This document shows positions 35,948-45,278 of a stretch of 64,000 nucleotides of DNA, in pieces; positions within the stretch are counted from its first letter, which is position 1, and each line of letters begins with the position of its first letter. Position numbers and translations under genes: made by a program. Source of the DNA: JBBIJO01 sp037445895 (GTDB lineage Bacteria; Bacteroidota; Ignavibacteria; Kapaibacteriales; UBA2268); NCBI GenBank assembly GCA_037445895.1, contig JBBIJO010000003.1, forward strand, positions 136,020 to 200,019, in the 5' to 3' direction. The notes under the pieces are model-generated. The model was not told the DNA's origin and searched no databases. It was given only the letters and a program-made list of their open reading frames with translations.

Positions 35948-36712
35948 ATGAGTATAAATATGCAGATTGAGGAAAATTTAATTGATATTTTATGTAATTG
36001 TAACTATGTTGTGGTGCTTACTGGTGCTGGTGTTTCGGCGGAAAGCGGTATTAAGACTTTTCGCGACCCCGATGGTCTTTGGGCTAAATTTAACCCTACC
36101 GAGTTAGCAAGTATCGAGGGCTTTATGGCTAATCCGCAAAGAGTGTGGGAATGGTATCGATACCGTCGAGAAATTGTGTATCGGGCTCAACCTAATCCGG
36201 GACATTATTCAATCGCAAAAATGGAAAAGCTATTTCCCCAATTTACGTTAATTACTCAGAATGTTGATCGCCTTCATCAAAAGGCTGGTTCAACAAATGT
36301 AATAGAACTTCACGGTAATATAATCGAAAATCATTGTTTCGATTGCGGAACACCATACGTTGGCGAAACTGATTTAGAAAATAATGAAATTCCGCGGTGT
36401 CGGGCTTGTGGAGGTTTAGTCAGACCATCAGTTGTTTGGTTTGGGGAGCTATTGCCAGCCGACGCTTTAAAGTTAGCCGAAGAGTCGTCGGAAGAATGCG
36501 ATGTTTTTTTTAGTGTTGGAACCTCTGCCGAGGTGTATCCTGCTGCAAATCTGCCTTTAATCGCGAAATATGCCGGAGCTACAGTGGTCGAAGTTAATCC
36601 TAATCCAACTGCGTTGTCATATTATGCCGATTTTAAACTTCAAGCGCCTTCGGGCGAGGCACTTCCAATTTTAGTTTCTAAAATTATTGAAAGGAAAGGG
36701 GGAAAAATTTAG
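35948..36712 (+). CDS. cobB: NAD-dependent protein deacylase, sirtuin (CobB/SIRT5-like)
   Basis: A 254-residue sirtuin. GAGVSAESGI and TFRDPDGLW bind NAD, TQNVDRLHQKAG and LHGN carry the catalytic His, and CFDCG with CRACGG form the zinc ribbon. WEWYRYRREI holds the Tyr-x-x-Arg pair that in SIRT5 and E. coli CobB binds acidic acyl groups, so desuccinylase or demalonylase activity is likely besides deacetylation. Length is normal. An ATG at 35960 (Met5) is an alternative start. It overlaps acpS by 1 nt. Confidence 0.93.
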   Translation: MSINMQIEENLIDILCNCNYVVVLTGAGVSAESGIKTFRDPDGLWAKFNPTELASIEGFMANPQRVWEWYRYRREIVYRAQPNPGHYSIAKMEKLFPQFTLITQNVDRLHQKAGSTNVIELHGNIIENHCFDCGTPYVGETDLENNEIPRCRACGGLVRPSVVWFGELLPADALKLAEESSEECDVFFSVGTSAEVYPAANLPLIAKYAGATVVEVNPNPTALSYYADFKLQAPSGEALPILVSKIIERKGGKI

Positions 36713-37083
36713 TGATAAAAGGCATAGGAGTCGATATAATTGAAGTCGATAGAATTCGGGAAGCAATAGAAAAATATGGCGAAAGATTCCTTAAAAGAGT
36801 GTTCACACAAATCGAGATTAGGTATTGCGAGGAATTTAAGGATACTAAATTTTTACACTATTCTGCTCGGTTTGCTGCAAAAGAAGCCTTTAGCAAAGCG
36901 ATAGGAACTGGGTTTACGCAAGGTTTTAAATTGAGAGAGGTTGGAATTGTCAATGAATCGAACGGGATGCCTAAAATTGTTCTCGAAGGAGAACTTAGCG
37001 AAGGCTGGTCAAATTATAAAATTTTCGTTTCTCTTTCGCATACACGAGTTCACGCAGTTGCATTGGTAGTAATTCAGGAATAA
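36712..37083 (+). CDS. acpS: Holo-[acyl-carrier-protein] synthase
   Basis: A 123-residue AcpS. IKGIGVDIIEVDRI gives the metal-binding Asp, FAAKEAFSKAIGTG the second metal ligand and CoA site, and VSLSHTRVHAVALVV the C-terminal signature. It transfers phosphopantetheine from CoA to acyl carrier protein. The GTG start at 36712 overlaps the last base of the cobB stop, and smpB follows after 26 nt. Confidence 0.95.
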   Translation: MIKGIGVDIIEVDRIREAIEKYGERFLKRVFTQIEIRYCEEFKDTKFLHYSARFAAKEAFSKAIGTGFTQGFKLREVGIVNESNGMPKIVLEGELSEGWSNYKIFVSLSHTRVHAVALVVIQE

Positions 37084-37109
37084 AAACAAATAGAGAGTGA
37101 ATTCGTAAT

Positions 37110-37619
37110 TTGTTTTTTGTAATTAGAAAGCAATGGGATTTGGGAAAAGAACTTTCACAAAATAGGCGAATTAAATTCGTGTTGAAAAATAAAAGGGCTA
37201 TTCACGATTTCGATATACTGCAAAAATTTGAAGCCGGAGTTGTCCTTAAAGGAACAGAGGTAAAATCAATTCGCCAAGGTAAATGCAATATTCAGGATTC
37301 TTATTGTACTTTTTTGAATCCCAAAGTTAACGAACTTTTCTTAGTAAATTTTCATATAAGTCCTTATGAACAAGCGAGTCAATTTAATCACGAACCGCGG
37401 CGACCCAGAAAATTGCTATTACATTTGCGTGAACTAATGAAATTACGTAGTGCCATTGAACAGAAGGGCTTGACGATTATTCCGCTTTCAGTATTTTTTT
37501 CGGGACCTTATGTAAAATTAGAAATTGCAGTTGTGAAACCAAAGAAAAAATATGATAAACGTGAAGAAATCAAAAAAAAGGACTATGAAAAAGAAATTTC
37601 AAAACGCTTCCGAGTTTGA
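37110..37619 (+). CDS. smpB: SsrA-binding protein
   Basis: SmpB core: RAIHDFDILQKFEAGVVLKGTEVKSIRQGKCNIQDSYC, HEPRRPRKLLLH and a basic tail KKKYDKREEIKKKDYEKEISKRFR that enters the ribosome decoding centre. With tmRNA it rescues stalled ribosomes. The start is unclear: TTG at 37110 gives 169 residues with an odd N-terminus, while GTG at 37179 or the neighbouring TTG would give the usual start just before LKNKRAIHDF. The tmRNA gene is not in the window. Confidence 0.92.
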   Translation: MFFVIRKQWDLGKELSQNRRIKFVLKNKRAIHDFDILQKFEAGVVLKGTEVKSIRQGKCNIQDSYCTFLNPKVNELFLVNFHISPYEQASQFNHEPRRPRKLLLHLRELMKLRSAIEQKGLTIIPLSVFFSGPYVKLEIAVVKPKKKYDKREEIKKKDYEKEISKRFRV

Positions 37620-37637
37620 GATAATAAGAGGTTAGCA

Positions 37638-38861
37638 ATGTTTCCACCAGTAAAAGAGCAAATGGCCATTATTAAATCACTTACAGTTGAGGTCTTTCCC
37701 GAAGACGAGTTGATTCAAAAGGTTGAAAAGTCTTATCGTACAAAAAAACCGTTGACGGTCAAATTGGGATGCGATCCGAGTAAGCCAGATTTACACATTG
37801 GGCATTCGGTCGTATTGAAAAAATTGCGACAATTTCAGGATTTAGGACATAAAGCAGTGCTTATAGTTGGGGACTTCACGGCTATGATTGGAGATCCATC
37901 GGGCCGAAATAAAACACGTCCGTCGCTTACTCTCGAAGAAACGAGAATGAACGGAAAAACATATCTTGAACAAGCTACAAAAATTCTGTCTTCTTCGAAT
38001 CTTGAAATACGTTATAATTCCGATTGGCTGGGTAAAATGAATTTTGTCGATGTTATTTACCTTTCTTCAAAATATACAGTTGCACAAATCTTGGAGCGCG
38101 ACGACTTTGCCAAACGTTATCAAGCTGCTTTGCCAATTAGCATCCATGAATTGCTTTATCCTCTTGCTCAAGCAATGGATTCTGTTGCTATTGATGCGGA
38201 TGTGGAGTTAGGAGGCACCGACCAGAAATTTAATCTTATCGTTGGACGAGAAATACAAAAGGCTTATGGACAGGAACCGCAATGTATCGTTCTTTCCCCA
38301 ATATTGGAAGGAACAGACGGAGTTGAAAAAATGAGCAAATCGCTTGGTAATTATATTGCTTTGACAGACCCTCCGCGCGAAATGTTCGGCAAAGTAATGT
38401 CGATACCCGATGAACTCATTATAAAATATTTTGAATTTGGAGCTTTTGCCGCCGAGAAGGAAGTTGAGGAAATGGAAAAAGGATTGAAGGCGGGAATCAT
38501 TCATCCCAGAAATGCAAAAGTTGAAACTGCCAAAAGAATAGTTGCTCTTTATTACGATAAAAATACTGCCGATTCTGCATACGAAGAATTTGAAAGAATT
38601 TTTGTTAAAAAAGATAAACCGGACGAAGTTGAAACATTTATTCTCGAAAACTCTAATAGCGTAGTTGCTATTGTAGATATATTACTTGTTTCTGGGCTTT
38701 CCCCTTCGAAAAAGGAAGCCCGAAGGATAATAGAACAAGGGGGAGTTTATGTCGATGGAGAACGTGTTTCTAACGTGTTGGCTACCATTGATATTTCTAA
38801 AAGAAGATTGCTTAAATATGGGAAACGTAAATTTTTGTATGTAGAAAGAAAAAAGGAATAA
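37638..38861 (+). CDS. tyrS: Tyrosyl-tRNA synthetase
   Basis: A 407-residue class Ic synthetase. The HIGH motif is LHIGHSVVL, and VEKMSKSLGNYI is KMSKS. LGGTDQKFNLIVGREIQKAYGQ reads tyrosine and tRNA, and LSPSKKEARRIIEQGGVYVDGERV is the C-terminal S4 RNA-binding domain. Sequence and length fit the TyrZ-type clade. GAGG lies 9 nt before the ATG. It converges with the EamA gene 11 nt on. Confidence 0.95.
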   Translation: MFPPVKEQMAIIKSLTVEVFPEDELIQKVEKSYRTKKPLTVKLGCDPSKPDLHIGHSVVLKKLRQFQDLGHKAVLIVGDFTAMIGDPSGRNKTRPSLTLEETRMNGKTYLEQATKILSSSNLEIRYNSDWLGKMNFVDVIYLSSKYTVAQILERDDFAKRYQAALPISIHELLYPLAQAMDSVAIDADVELGGTDQKFNLIVGREIQKAYGQEPQCIVLSPILEGTDGVEKMSKSLGNYIALTDPPREMFGKVMSIPDELIIKYFEFGAFAAEKEVEEMEKGLKAGIIHPRNAKVETAKRIVALYYDKNTADSAYEEFERIFVKKDKPDEVETFILENSNSVVAIVDILLVSGLSPSKKEARRIIEQGGVYVDGERVSNVLATIDISKRRLLKYGKRKFLYVERKKE

Positions 38862-38872
38862 TTGTTGTTGTT

Positions 38873-39772
38873 TTAATCTGTTTTGGCTTTTAATAACAAT
38901 GTTCGAAAGGTTTCTCCAAATTCTGAAATAATGATTCCAATAAATAAAATTAGCGCTCCTATATATTCACCGATGCTAAGGATTTCATTGAAAATTATCA
39001 TTGCAAATATTCCGGCGAATACAGGTTCAAGTGAAAAAATTAAAGCAGCTTTTACAGGAGTCGTAAATTTTTGAACGTGGGTATGAATCGTTGTCAACAA
39101 AATCGAGGCAACAATTCCATTGAAGAGAAGGGATATTATAAGTAAATTATTAAATTCAAACTTGATGGAACTTAAATCGTAAACGACCATACCTACTAAA
39201 TTAATAGTAGTAATCATTAAAAACTGACTAAAAACAAGTTGGGCGGTTTTGTCAAATTTTTTTATTTGCTCCGTATATTTATTCATAAAAACAAGATAAA
39301 AAGCCCAAAAAAATGTTGAAATTAGAGTAAGAACATCACCAATATTTATATTGCCGAAATCGGGTTTTGTGAACAGCCATAATCCAAACGCGGCACCCAC
39401 AATACCTGCTTTTTGATGTAGTGGAATTTTCTTGTTTTGGACGATTCGATAAACGATTGGGGTGAAAACTACCGATAACCCTGTGATGAATGCAGATTTA
39501 GTTACTGTTGTAAAATTCAGACCTATGGCTTGAAGCGCAATTCCTCCCGCATAGAAAGCGCCTAATATTGTTCCATTTATGAAAGTTTGTTTCTGAATAC
39601 GAATTATACTTTTCTTCCAAATTAAAATAGTAAGCATAAGTGCTATAGAAAAACGGAGAATGTTGTAGGCAAAAGGGGTAGTGTAATCCAAACCAATTTT
39701 CGTCCAAGAAAAAGTAGAGCCCCAGATAAACGTTATTAATAACAGGAGTAATTCCGCATTAAAGGATTTCAT
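38873..39772 (-). CDS. EamA/DMT-family transporter
   Basis: A 299-residue protein with ten membrane spans in two EamA repeats. ITFIWGSTFSWTKIGLDYTTPFAYNILRF opens the first, and SLEPVFAGIFAMIIFNEILSIGEYIGALILFIGI is the signature near the end of the second. It is a drug/metabolite exporter of unknown substrate. The ATG at 39772 is preferred to the TTG at 39778. It stands alone between tyrS and a 215-nt AT-rich gap. Confidence 0.88.
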   Translation of the reverse strand: MKSFNAELLLLLITFIWGSTFSWTKIGLDYTTPFAYNILRFSIALMLTILIWKKSIIRIQKQTFINGTILGAFYAGGIALQAIGLNFTTVTKSAFITGLSVVFTPIVYRIVQNKKIPLHQKAGIVGAAFGLWLFTKPDFGNINIGDVLTLISTFFWAFYLVFMNKYTEQIKKFDKTAQLVFSQFLMITTINLVGMVVYDLSSIKFEFNNLLIISLLFNGIVASILLTTIHTHVQKFTTPVKAALIFSLEPVFAGIFAMIIFNEILSIGEYIGALILFIGIIISEFGETFRTLLLKAKTD

Positions 39773-39993
39773 TAACAAAAATTATATAATTAAAAGTAAT
39801 AAAGAAGAAAGAAAAAACATTTTATTTCTTGTTGGAATTGTTGTAACGGAATTCTTGCTACACATAAAAATAAAAATTGCTTTTGAACTTATCAGAAGGG
39901 TAATGAATTGTCGAATACTGACATAAATATTTTTAAGTTTTATTTTTTAAAAAAAATTAATTAATTTTGAAATGAGGAAGTGGGGGGAAATGT

Positions 39994-40740
39994 ATGTTCA
40001 AGGTTTCTACACAATATACTCCTGCACGGGGAATTGTGAATCTGTCGAGCGAGTACTCAATATATATTGCAATAGATGTTTTGCGAGCAGGTTCGACTGT
40101 TTGTAGTGCTTTATTTAATGGAGCGAAAAAAGTAATACCAGCCGGAAGTCGCGAAAAAGCTATGTCGATTGCCAGCAGATTCGAGCAAGGAACTTGTATT
40201 TTAGCTGGAGAAAGAAATTGCCAGCGAATAAATGGGTTCGACCTCGGTAATTCACCTCTGGAGTTTACGCCGAAAGTTGTTACTAATAAATATGTTGTTC
40301 TTTTTACGACAAATGGAACGATTATTTTTACTTTTGGCAAAAGATTTAGATACTCTTTTGTTGGGGCATTCGTAAATCTTTCGGCAATTGTTTCGAAAAT
40401 TGTTAAGATTATTGAATCGGACCGAGCAGTCTCGGGTATTTTATTATTTTGTGCGGGTAACGAAGGAAATTTTTCTCTGGAAGATTTTATGTGTAGTGGA
40501 GCAATTATTGAAAGTTTGAAGAAAAAAGGCATCGAATTTAATGCTGATGATACTTCGAGGGTAGCGCGAGAATTGTTTGTTTTGCATAGCAAAGAGTTGA
40601 AAGAATATTTGTTAGGAAGCGAGCATAGTGCAAAGCTAATTCAACTGGGATTCGAAGACGACGTTCATTTTTCTTTAACATTGGATAGGTTTAGTATTGT
40701 TCCCTCGATTATTGGAACAAGTATTATTGTGGAGAATTGA
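39994..40740 (+). CDS. comB: ComB-family 2-phosphosulfolactate phosphatase-like protein
   Basis: A 248-residue member of the ComB family: AIDVLRAGSTVCSALFNGAKKVIPAGS, LAGERNCQRINGFDLGNSPLEF, TTNGTIIF and FCAGNEGNFSLEDFMCSGAII are the family blocks, holding Asp, Arg and Glu catalytic residues. ComB removes phosphate in coenzyme M synthesis in archaea; many bacteria without that pathway keep a homologue. No ComA, ComC or sulfolactate genes are here, so the substrate is unclear. A TAATTTTG element lies about 30 nt upstream. ftsK starts 1 nt after its stop. Confidence 0.85.
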   Translation: MFKVSTQYTPARGIVNLSSEYSIYIAIDVLRAGSTVCSALFNGAKKVIPAGSREKAMSIASRFEQGTCILAGERNCQRINGFDLGNSPLEFTPKVVTNKYVVLFTTNGTIIFTFGKRFRYSFVGAFVNLSAIVSKIVKIIESDRAVSGILLFCAGNEGNFSLEDFMCSGAIIESLKKKGIEFNADDTSRVARELFVLHSKELKEYLLGSEHSAKLIQLGFEDDVHFSLTLDRFSIVPSIIGTSIIVEN

Positions 40741-40741
40741 G

Positions 40742-43378
40742 ATGGGAAAATTAGGGAAAAACAATATCGACATTAGATATAAGAAATCTGCCTTCGAAGG
40801 TGGACATCTCAATAGTTTCAATACAACAGATACTACAAATGGTATAAAGAGTGCACTCGATAAGCATTATAGAAGGAATGTAAAAATATTCTCGATAGTA
40901 TTTATTGGTGTTGCCGTTTTGGTATTAATTTCTATTGCGTCATACTCTGCTAAGGATGAATTTGTATTGAGTTGGGGCATCAAAGATTTTTGGGGGTTGA
41001 TAAAAGGAGACAATACTATCGTTCAAAAAACGCAAGGTGTTTCCAATCTAATGGGAACAATAGGAGCATTAGTTGCGAACTTCTTTGTGAACAAGACAAT
41101 TGGATACTTTTCCGTTTTAATACCGCTGTTGGTTATCATTTGGGGAATTAAACTTTTTTTAATTCAGAAAGTTACAAACTCTTTAGTTTGGTTGTCGGTA
41201 ATCATTATCATCTTTGGTTTTCTTTTGAGTTCATTTGTCGGAAGTTTCGAAAGTTTGACAAATATTGGGATTCCTTACTGTTTTTATGGAGTTATTGGTG
41301 CATTTATCTCGCAAGTAACTTCGTATTTGTTGGGGAAAATAGGCGGCTTTCTTTTCTTCTTATTTTCTATATTAGTAGTTACCATTGTAGCCTTCGACAT
41401 AAAAGTTGAAAAACTTTTTAGTTCCGTTTTGAATATTTGGAAGCATAGATTAATTCCTTACATCGAAAGTTTTAGGGTAGCTAAACAAGTTGCTAAAACC
41501 GAGGAAAAGCGAAATGAAGCAGAACAAAGCAATATTCAATCTCCAATTTCTGAATCTAACGATGATTTCGAAACGGCAAGTATCTTAATTACTCGCTTTG
41601 AGAGCGATATTGAAAGAGATGAACAATTTGATTATGGAAAACTGGAATCCGAACTTTCACAGACTCAACAAAACAATAGTAAAGTTTCTTCTGAGCAAAT
41701 TGGTAATACCTCGGGAGATAAGAAGTTGGGGAAACACTTCTCTGATGATGTAGAGGCTTCTGGAATTTCACAGGGAAAGAAACTTGTAGTGTATGTCGAA
41801 GAAAAGGAGGAAGACAAGGAAAGAGAAAATCTTGATACCAACGAGGAATCCGCTCTTTTTAATCCAATTTCCACATCGATACTTGATGAAAAAATAAATT
41901 ACACACAACCTCCCCTTGATTTATTAATTGATGACGAAAACAAATTCAAAATAAGTGAAGAAGAACTAAAATTTAATGCTAAACTTCTACAAGAAAAGCT
42001 CGAGACTTTTAAAATATATATTGAAAATCTTACAGTTATTCCTGGGCCAGTCGTTACACAGTATGAATTTGTTCCCGCTCCTGGGATTAAGATTAGTCGA
42101 ATACAGAGTTTATCCGATGATATTGCTCTTGGATTGAAAGCTAAGGGCATAAGGATTATCGCTCCTGTTCCTGGGAAAGGAACAGTTGGAATTGAAATCC
42201 CAAACAAAAATCCTTTGGTGGTTCGTTTTGGGAATTGTTTGAAAAATGCGCGAACCAACCCGAGTTTTAAATTACCTATTATTTTGGGCAAAACAGTCTC
42301 GGGCGAAGTTCACGTCGACGATTTAGCAAAAATGCCTCATTTGTTGATCGCAGGTGCCACAGGTTCGGGTAAAAGTGTTGGGATAAATACAATTATTGCC
42401 TCTTTGATTTATAAAATGCATCCTCAAAATTTGAAGTTTGTAATTATCGATCCTAAAAAAGTTGAGTTGACTCATTATCAAGAGTTACTACATCATTTTC
42501 TTGCAGTCTCTCCAGAAATCGAGGATGCAATAGTTACGGAGCCCACCGATGCAGTTCTCGTTTTAAAAGCATTGGTTGCTGAAATGCAGTTAAGATACGA
42601 TATACTCTATTCAGTTCAACAAAAAAACATAGTCGATTATAATAGGAAAGTAAATCAAGGTTTGTTCAAGAACAATAAGGATTTTGTTCACAGACCGATG
42701 CCATACATCGTAGTTATTATTGATGAATTGGCGGATTTGATGCTTACTACTGGTAAAGAAATCGAAGGATTAATTATTCGATTGGCTCAATTAGCCAGAG
42801 CTGTTGGAATACATCTGGTTGTAGCAACACAACGCCCATCTGTCGATATAATTACAGGGTTAATAAAAGCCAATTTCCCGGCGAGAATTTCTTATTTGGT
42901 TGCTTCTCGCGTAGATTCTCGAACAATTATCGATACAATTGGTGCCGAACAATTATTGGGCAATGGTGATATGCTGTTTCTTCCTAATGGCAGTCCTTCT
43001 CCAATAAGAATACAAAATCCATTTCTTACAACGGATGAAATAGAAAGTATATGCGATTTTATTGGAAATCAGAAAGGATATTCACAACCATATTATCTCC
43101 CAAGTATTGACGATTCGAAATCGAGTAAAGAAAATTTGAATAAAAATGGGTTAGACAGTCTATTCGAAGAAGCTGCATACCTGATTGTCCGGACTCAACA
43201 AGCATCGGTATCAATGATTCAAAGGCGTTTGAAGGTTGGTTATAATCGCGCTGGGAGAATTATGGATGAGCTTGAATCTGCTGGCATTGTCGGTGCTTTC
43301 GATGGGAGTAAAGGAAGAACAGTTAGAATTGCAACCGAGGAAGATTTGGAAAAATTCCTTCGCGATAAAATTAAGTAG
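40742..43378 (+). CDS. ftsK: DNA translocase FtsK/SpoIIIE
   Basis: An 878-residue protein. Four membrane spans lie at about 40-215 (FSIVFIGVAVLVLISIAS and others), then an acidic Ser/Glu-rich linker (230-395), the alpha/beta motor with Walker A GATGSGKSVGIN and Walker B VIIDELADLM, VATQRPSVDIITGLIKANFPARISYLVASRVDSRTI, and a C-terminal gamma winged helix (RTQQASVSMIQRRLKVGYNRAGRIMDELE) that reads the KOPS orientation sequences. It pumps DNA at the division septum and drives dif recombination. The ATG at 40742 follows the comB stop by 1 nt. Its end overlaps the convergent small gene by 8 nt. Confidence 0.96.
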   Translation: MGKLGKNNIDIRYKKSAFEGGHLNSFNTTDTTNGIKSALDKHYRRNVKIFSIVFIGVAVLVLISIASYSAKDEFVLSWGIKDFWGLIKGDNTIVQKTQGVSNLMGTIGALVANFFVNKTIGYFSVLIPLLVIIWGIKLFLIQKVTNSLVWLSVIIIIFGFLLSSFVGSFESLTNIGIPYCFYGVIGAFISQVTSYLLGKIGGFLFFLFSILVVTIVAFDIKVEKLFSSVLNIWKHRLIPYIESFRVAKQVAKTEEKRNEAEQSNIQSPISESNDDFETASILITRFESDIERDEQFDYGKLESELSQTQQNNSKVSSEQIGNTSGDKKLGKHFSDDVEASGISQGKKLVVYVEEKEEDKERENLDTNEESALFNPISTSILDEKINYTQPPLDLLIDDENKFKISEEELKFNAKLLQEKLETFKIYIENLTVIPGPVVTQYEFVPAPGIKISRIQSLSDDIALGLKAKGIRIIAPVPGKGTVGIEIPNKNPLVVRFGNCLKNARTNPSFKLPIILGKTVSGEVHVDDLAKMPHLLIAGATGSGKSVGINTIIASLIYKMHPQNLKFVIIDPKKVELTHYQELLHHFLAVSPEIEDAIVTEPTDAVLVLKALVAEMQLRYDILYSVQQKNIVDYNRKVNQGLFKNNKDFVHRPMPYIVVIIDELADLMLTTGKEIEGLIIRLAQLARAVGIHLVVATQRPSVDIITGLIKANFPARISYLVASRVDSRTIIDTIGAEQLLGNGDMLFLPNGSPSPIRIQNPFLTTDEIESICDFIGNQKGYSQPYYLPSIDDSKSSKENLNKNGLDSLFEEAAYLIVRTQQASVSMIQRRLKVGYNRAGRIMDELESAGIVGAFDGSKGRTVRIATEEDLEKFLRDKIK

Positions 43379-43805
43379 CTCGACGGTTAGGCTTATTTTT
43401 TAATGCTATTTGAACTTTTTTCAATTCGTTAAGGTCAAAGCATAAATCAATGATATTACGTTGACAACCGCTTGTGGATTGCAAATAAACCTTATCAAAG
43501 TGAATTTGGTCTTTTCCAGATAGGTATCCCGATATTTCGGTTAGCATATCAGATATTTTGGTGAAAAGTTGGGGTAGTTCCGCCCGAATTTTTTCTAATT
43601 CTACATTTTCTTGGTTTCTTTTCGAAATTTTGAAAGTATTCCAAAGAGCAGAACCATAGAAAATCAAGTCGTTTGCGAGATTTGCTTTGTTTCCTTTAGC
43701 AAGAACTTCGAGTATTGTTCCTAAATCATTCCTTTTACGTAAATTTTCCCCTGTTACTAAATCCAAGAAATTGAGGACTTCTTCTGTGTCGGGGGATAGT
43801 TCCAT
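43371..43805 (-). CDS. Uncharacterised helical protein
   Basis: A 144-residue protein that I do not recognise. It looks all-helical and soluble: ELSPDTEEVLNFLDLVTGENL, a middle amphipathic region (RNQENVELEKIRAELPQLFTKISDMLTEISGYL) and a basic tail. There is no signal peptide or membrane span. It ends inside the ftsK 3' end, and starts 3 nt from the lipoprotein gene before it, so it probably belongs to the fpr-lipoprotein group. Confidence 0.6.
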   Translation of the reverse strand: MELSPDTEEVLNFLDLVTGENLRKRNDLGTILEVLAKGNKANLANDLIFYGSALWNTFKISKRNQENVELEKIRAELPQLFTKISDMLTEISGYLSGKDQIHFDKVYLQSTSGCQRNIIDLCFDLNELKKVQIALKNKPNRRAT

Positions 43806-43808
43806 TTT

Positions 43809-44438
43809 TTAATATTGGATTGTTGTAAGAATTGCAAAAAAGAACTTATCAAATTCTTCTTCGGTATATACTCTATTCGATTTAAAGTTTAAAGGTAACA
43901 ACGAGAATTCATAGCATTGGTTTAAAGATGAGACAAACACAGCTGTTTTTCCAAAAGAATTTCTATTCTTATCTTTGAATTTAAAAACATAGAATTTTAG
44001 TTTTCCGTTTTTTATTGGTGTATAATCGCCAATTAGTTCAATATTACCAAGGCTCTTTTTCATTCTTTGCTCGAAACTTAAAGTAGCAACGCCCAACAGC
44101 CCTTCTTTTTTTACGATTTCGGTTGTTACGTTTTGTGTTGCCAATCGCGAAAATACTGCACAAAAGGAATATTCGGGATCCACGGCAACAGAAAAGACAT
44201 TCGAAGGGGTTTTATTTTCCGAGTCGATTAAAAACCAATCCTTGGGTAAATAAGCAATCATATCTCCCAAAGGCGAAAGTATGTAAATATCGGACAGAGG
44301 TATCTCGGATTTTGGTAAAATACTAAACCCCGTTTGAAATTCTTCATCGATTTGCTTTTCTTTGACTATAATGCAACTATACAAAAAAATAGGCAGAAGC
44401 AAAATAATGCCTTGAAATAAGTTAATATTCTTCGACAT
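43809..44438 (-). CDS. Putative lipoprotein
   Basis: A 209-residue protein. Residues 1-26 are a lipoprotein signal with lipobox FLYSC, so the mature Cys is about residue 20. Then come hydrophilic and beta-strand stretches (IYILSPLGDMIAYLPKDWFLID; YVFKFKDKNRNSFGKTAVFVS). It is of unknown family and perhaps binds lipid or surface material. The ATG at 44438 lies 17 nt inside the end of the upstream reductase gene, so the two overlap. A longer frame to 44528 lies wholly inside that gene and is not used. Confidence 0.65.
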   Translation of the reverse strand: MSKNINLFQGIILLLPIFLYSCIIVKEKQIDEEFQTGFSILPKSEIPLSDIYILSPLGDMIAYLPKDWFLIDSENKTPSNVFSVAVDPEYSFCAVFSRLATQNVTTEIVKKEGLLGVATLSFEQRMKKSLGNIELIGDYTPIKNGKLKFYVFKFKDKNRNSFGKTAVFVSSLNQCYEFSLLPLNFKSNRVYTEEEFDKFFFAILTTIQY

Positions 44439-45222
44439 GCAAGGAACCTGGTTTTGTTTTTGTATGCCGAGTATAGTTATAGGTCTTAAGAATCTCGGTG
44501 ACGGATGTAACCATTTTGGGATTTCCACACAGGTAGAAATGCGTTTTTTCAGGGTTTATTTCGATTTTTGCTTTCTGCTGCAATAAATTATTGTGAAGAT
44601 GCTCTTCGATATAACCGCGTAAACCATTCCATACGTTATCGGCATGGATAAGGGTAGGGAAATAGTAGAAATTATCAAAAGTTGCAGCTAAAAACGATAA
44701 TTCACTATAGTAACCAAGGTCCCAAGGATAGGAAGCTCCATGAATTACAGCGAGTTTTCGGTCTTTATGCTCTAAGATGTGGGAACGTAAGAAACTAATG
44801 TATGGTGCAAGCCCGGTTCCTGTTGCAATCATTACAATATCACAGTCGGGCGGAGTTCGATTCAATGTAAAAAGACCAACAATCTTTGTATCAACCCAAA
44901 TTCTGCTTCCAAGCGAAAGATTGAAAAGCCGAGGGGTTAATAATCCAGATTTTACCTGACTAATATAAAATTCAAAATTTTGAGTTTCGTGATTTGCCGA
45001 AGCAATTGAATATGGCCTCTTAATTAATTTGGTAGGAGGTAAATCATCGTAAATTTGAACAGAATTTGCAGAACGAGGCTCCTTGGCTAAAAGGCCAATT
45101 TGGGTGAATTGTCCTGCTTCGAACTTTGGGCGAGGTTCGTCGGTATGTAGACGAAGAATCATTAAGTCCGGGGTTAGAAGAATTTTACCAACGACCGCAG
45201 AATTATAAGGTGAATTTTCCAT
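44422..45222 (-). CDS. Ferredoxin-NADP reductase-like flavoprotein
   Basis: A 266-residue protein of the FNR fold. KRPYSIASA is the FAD-binding RxYS motif, MIATGTGLAPYISFLR the NAD(P)-binding GTG motif, and FYLCGNPKMVTSVTEIL the C-terminal nucleotide site. The layout is that of plant-type/YumC-unrelated Fpr proteins (E. coli Fpr-like length, 248). It moves electrons between NADPH and ferredoxin or flavodoxin. The ATG at 45222 fits the conserved start. No 2Fe-2S domain is fused. Confidence 0.88.
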   Translation of the reverse strand: MENSPYNSAVVGKILLTPDLMILRLHTDEPRPKFEAGQFTQIGLLAKEPRSANSVQIYDDLPPTKLIKRPYSIASANHETQNFEFYISQVKSGLLTPRLFNLSLGSRIWVDTKIVGLFTLNRTPPDCDIVMIATGTGLAPYISFLRSHILEHKDRKLAVIHGASYPWDLGYYSELSFLAATFDNFYYFPTLIHADNVWNGLRGYIEEHLHNNLLQQKAKIEINPEKTHFYLCGNPKMVTSVTEILKTYNYTRHTKTKPGSLHVEEY

Positions 45223-45278
45223 ACAGAAAAAGAATAAACACTTGTTAAAATGCAAAAATATGGAAAAAAAAGTAAAGT

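Noticed and set aside
39957..40592. 211-codon minus-strand frame opposite comB
   Set aside because: Shadow of comB, whose family blocks are clear on the plus strand.
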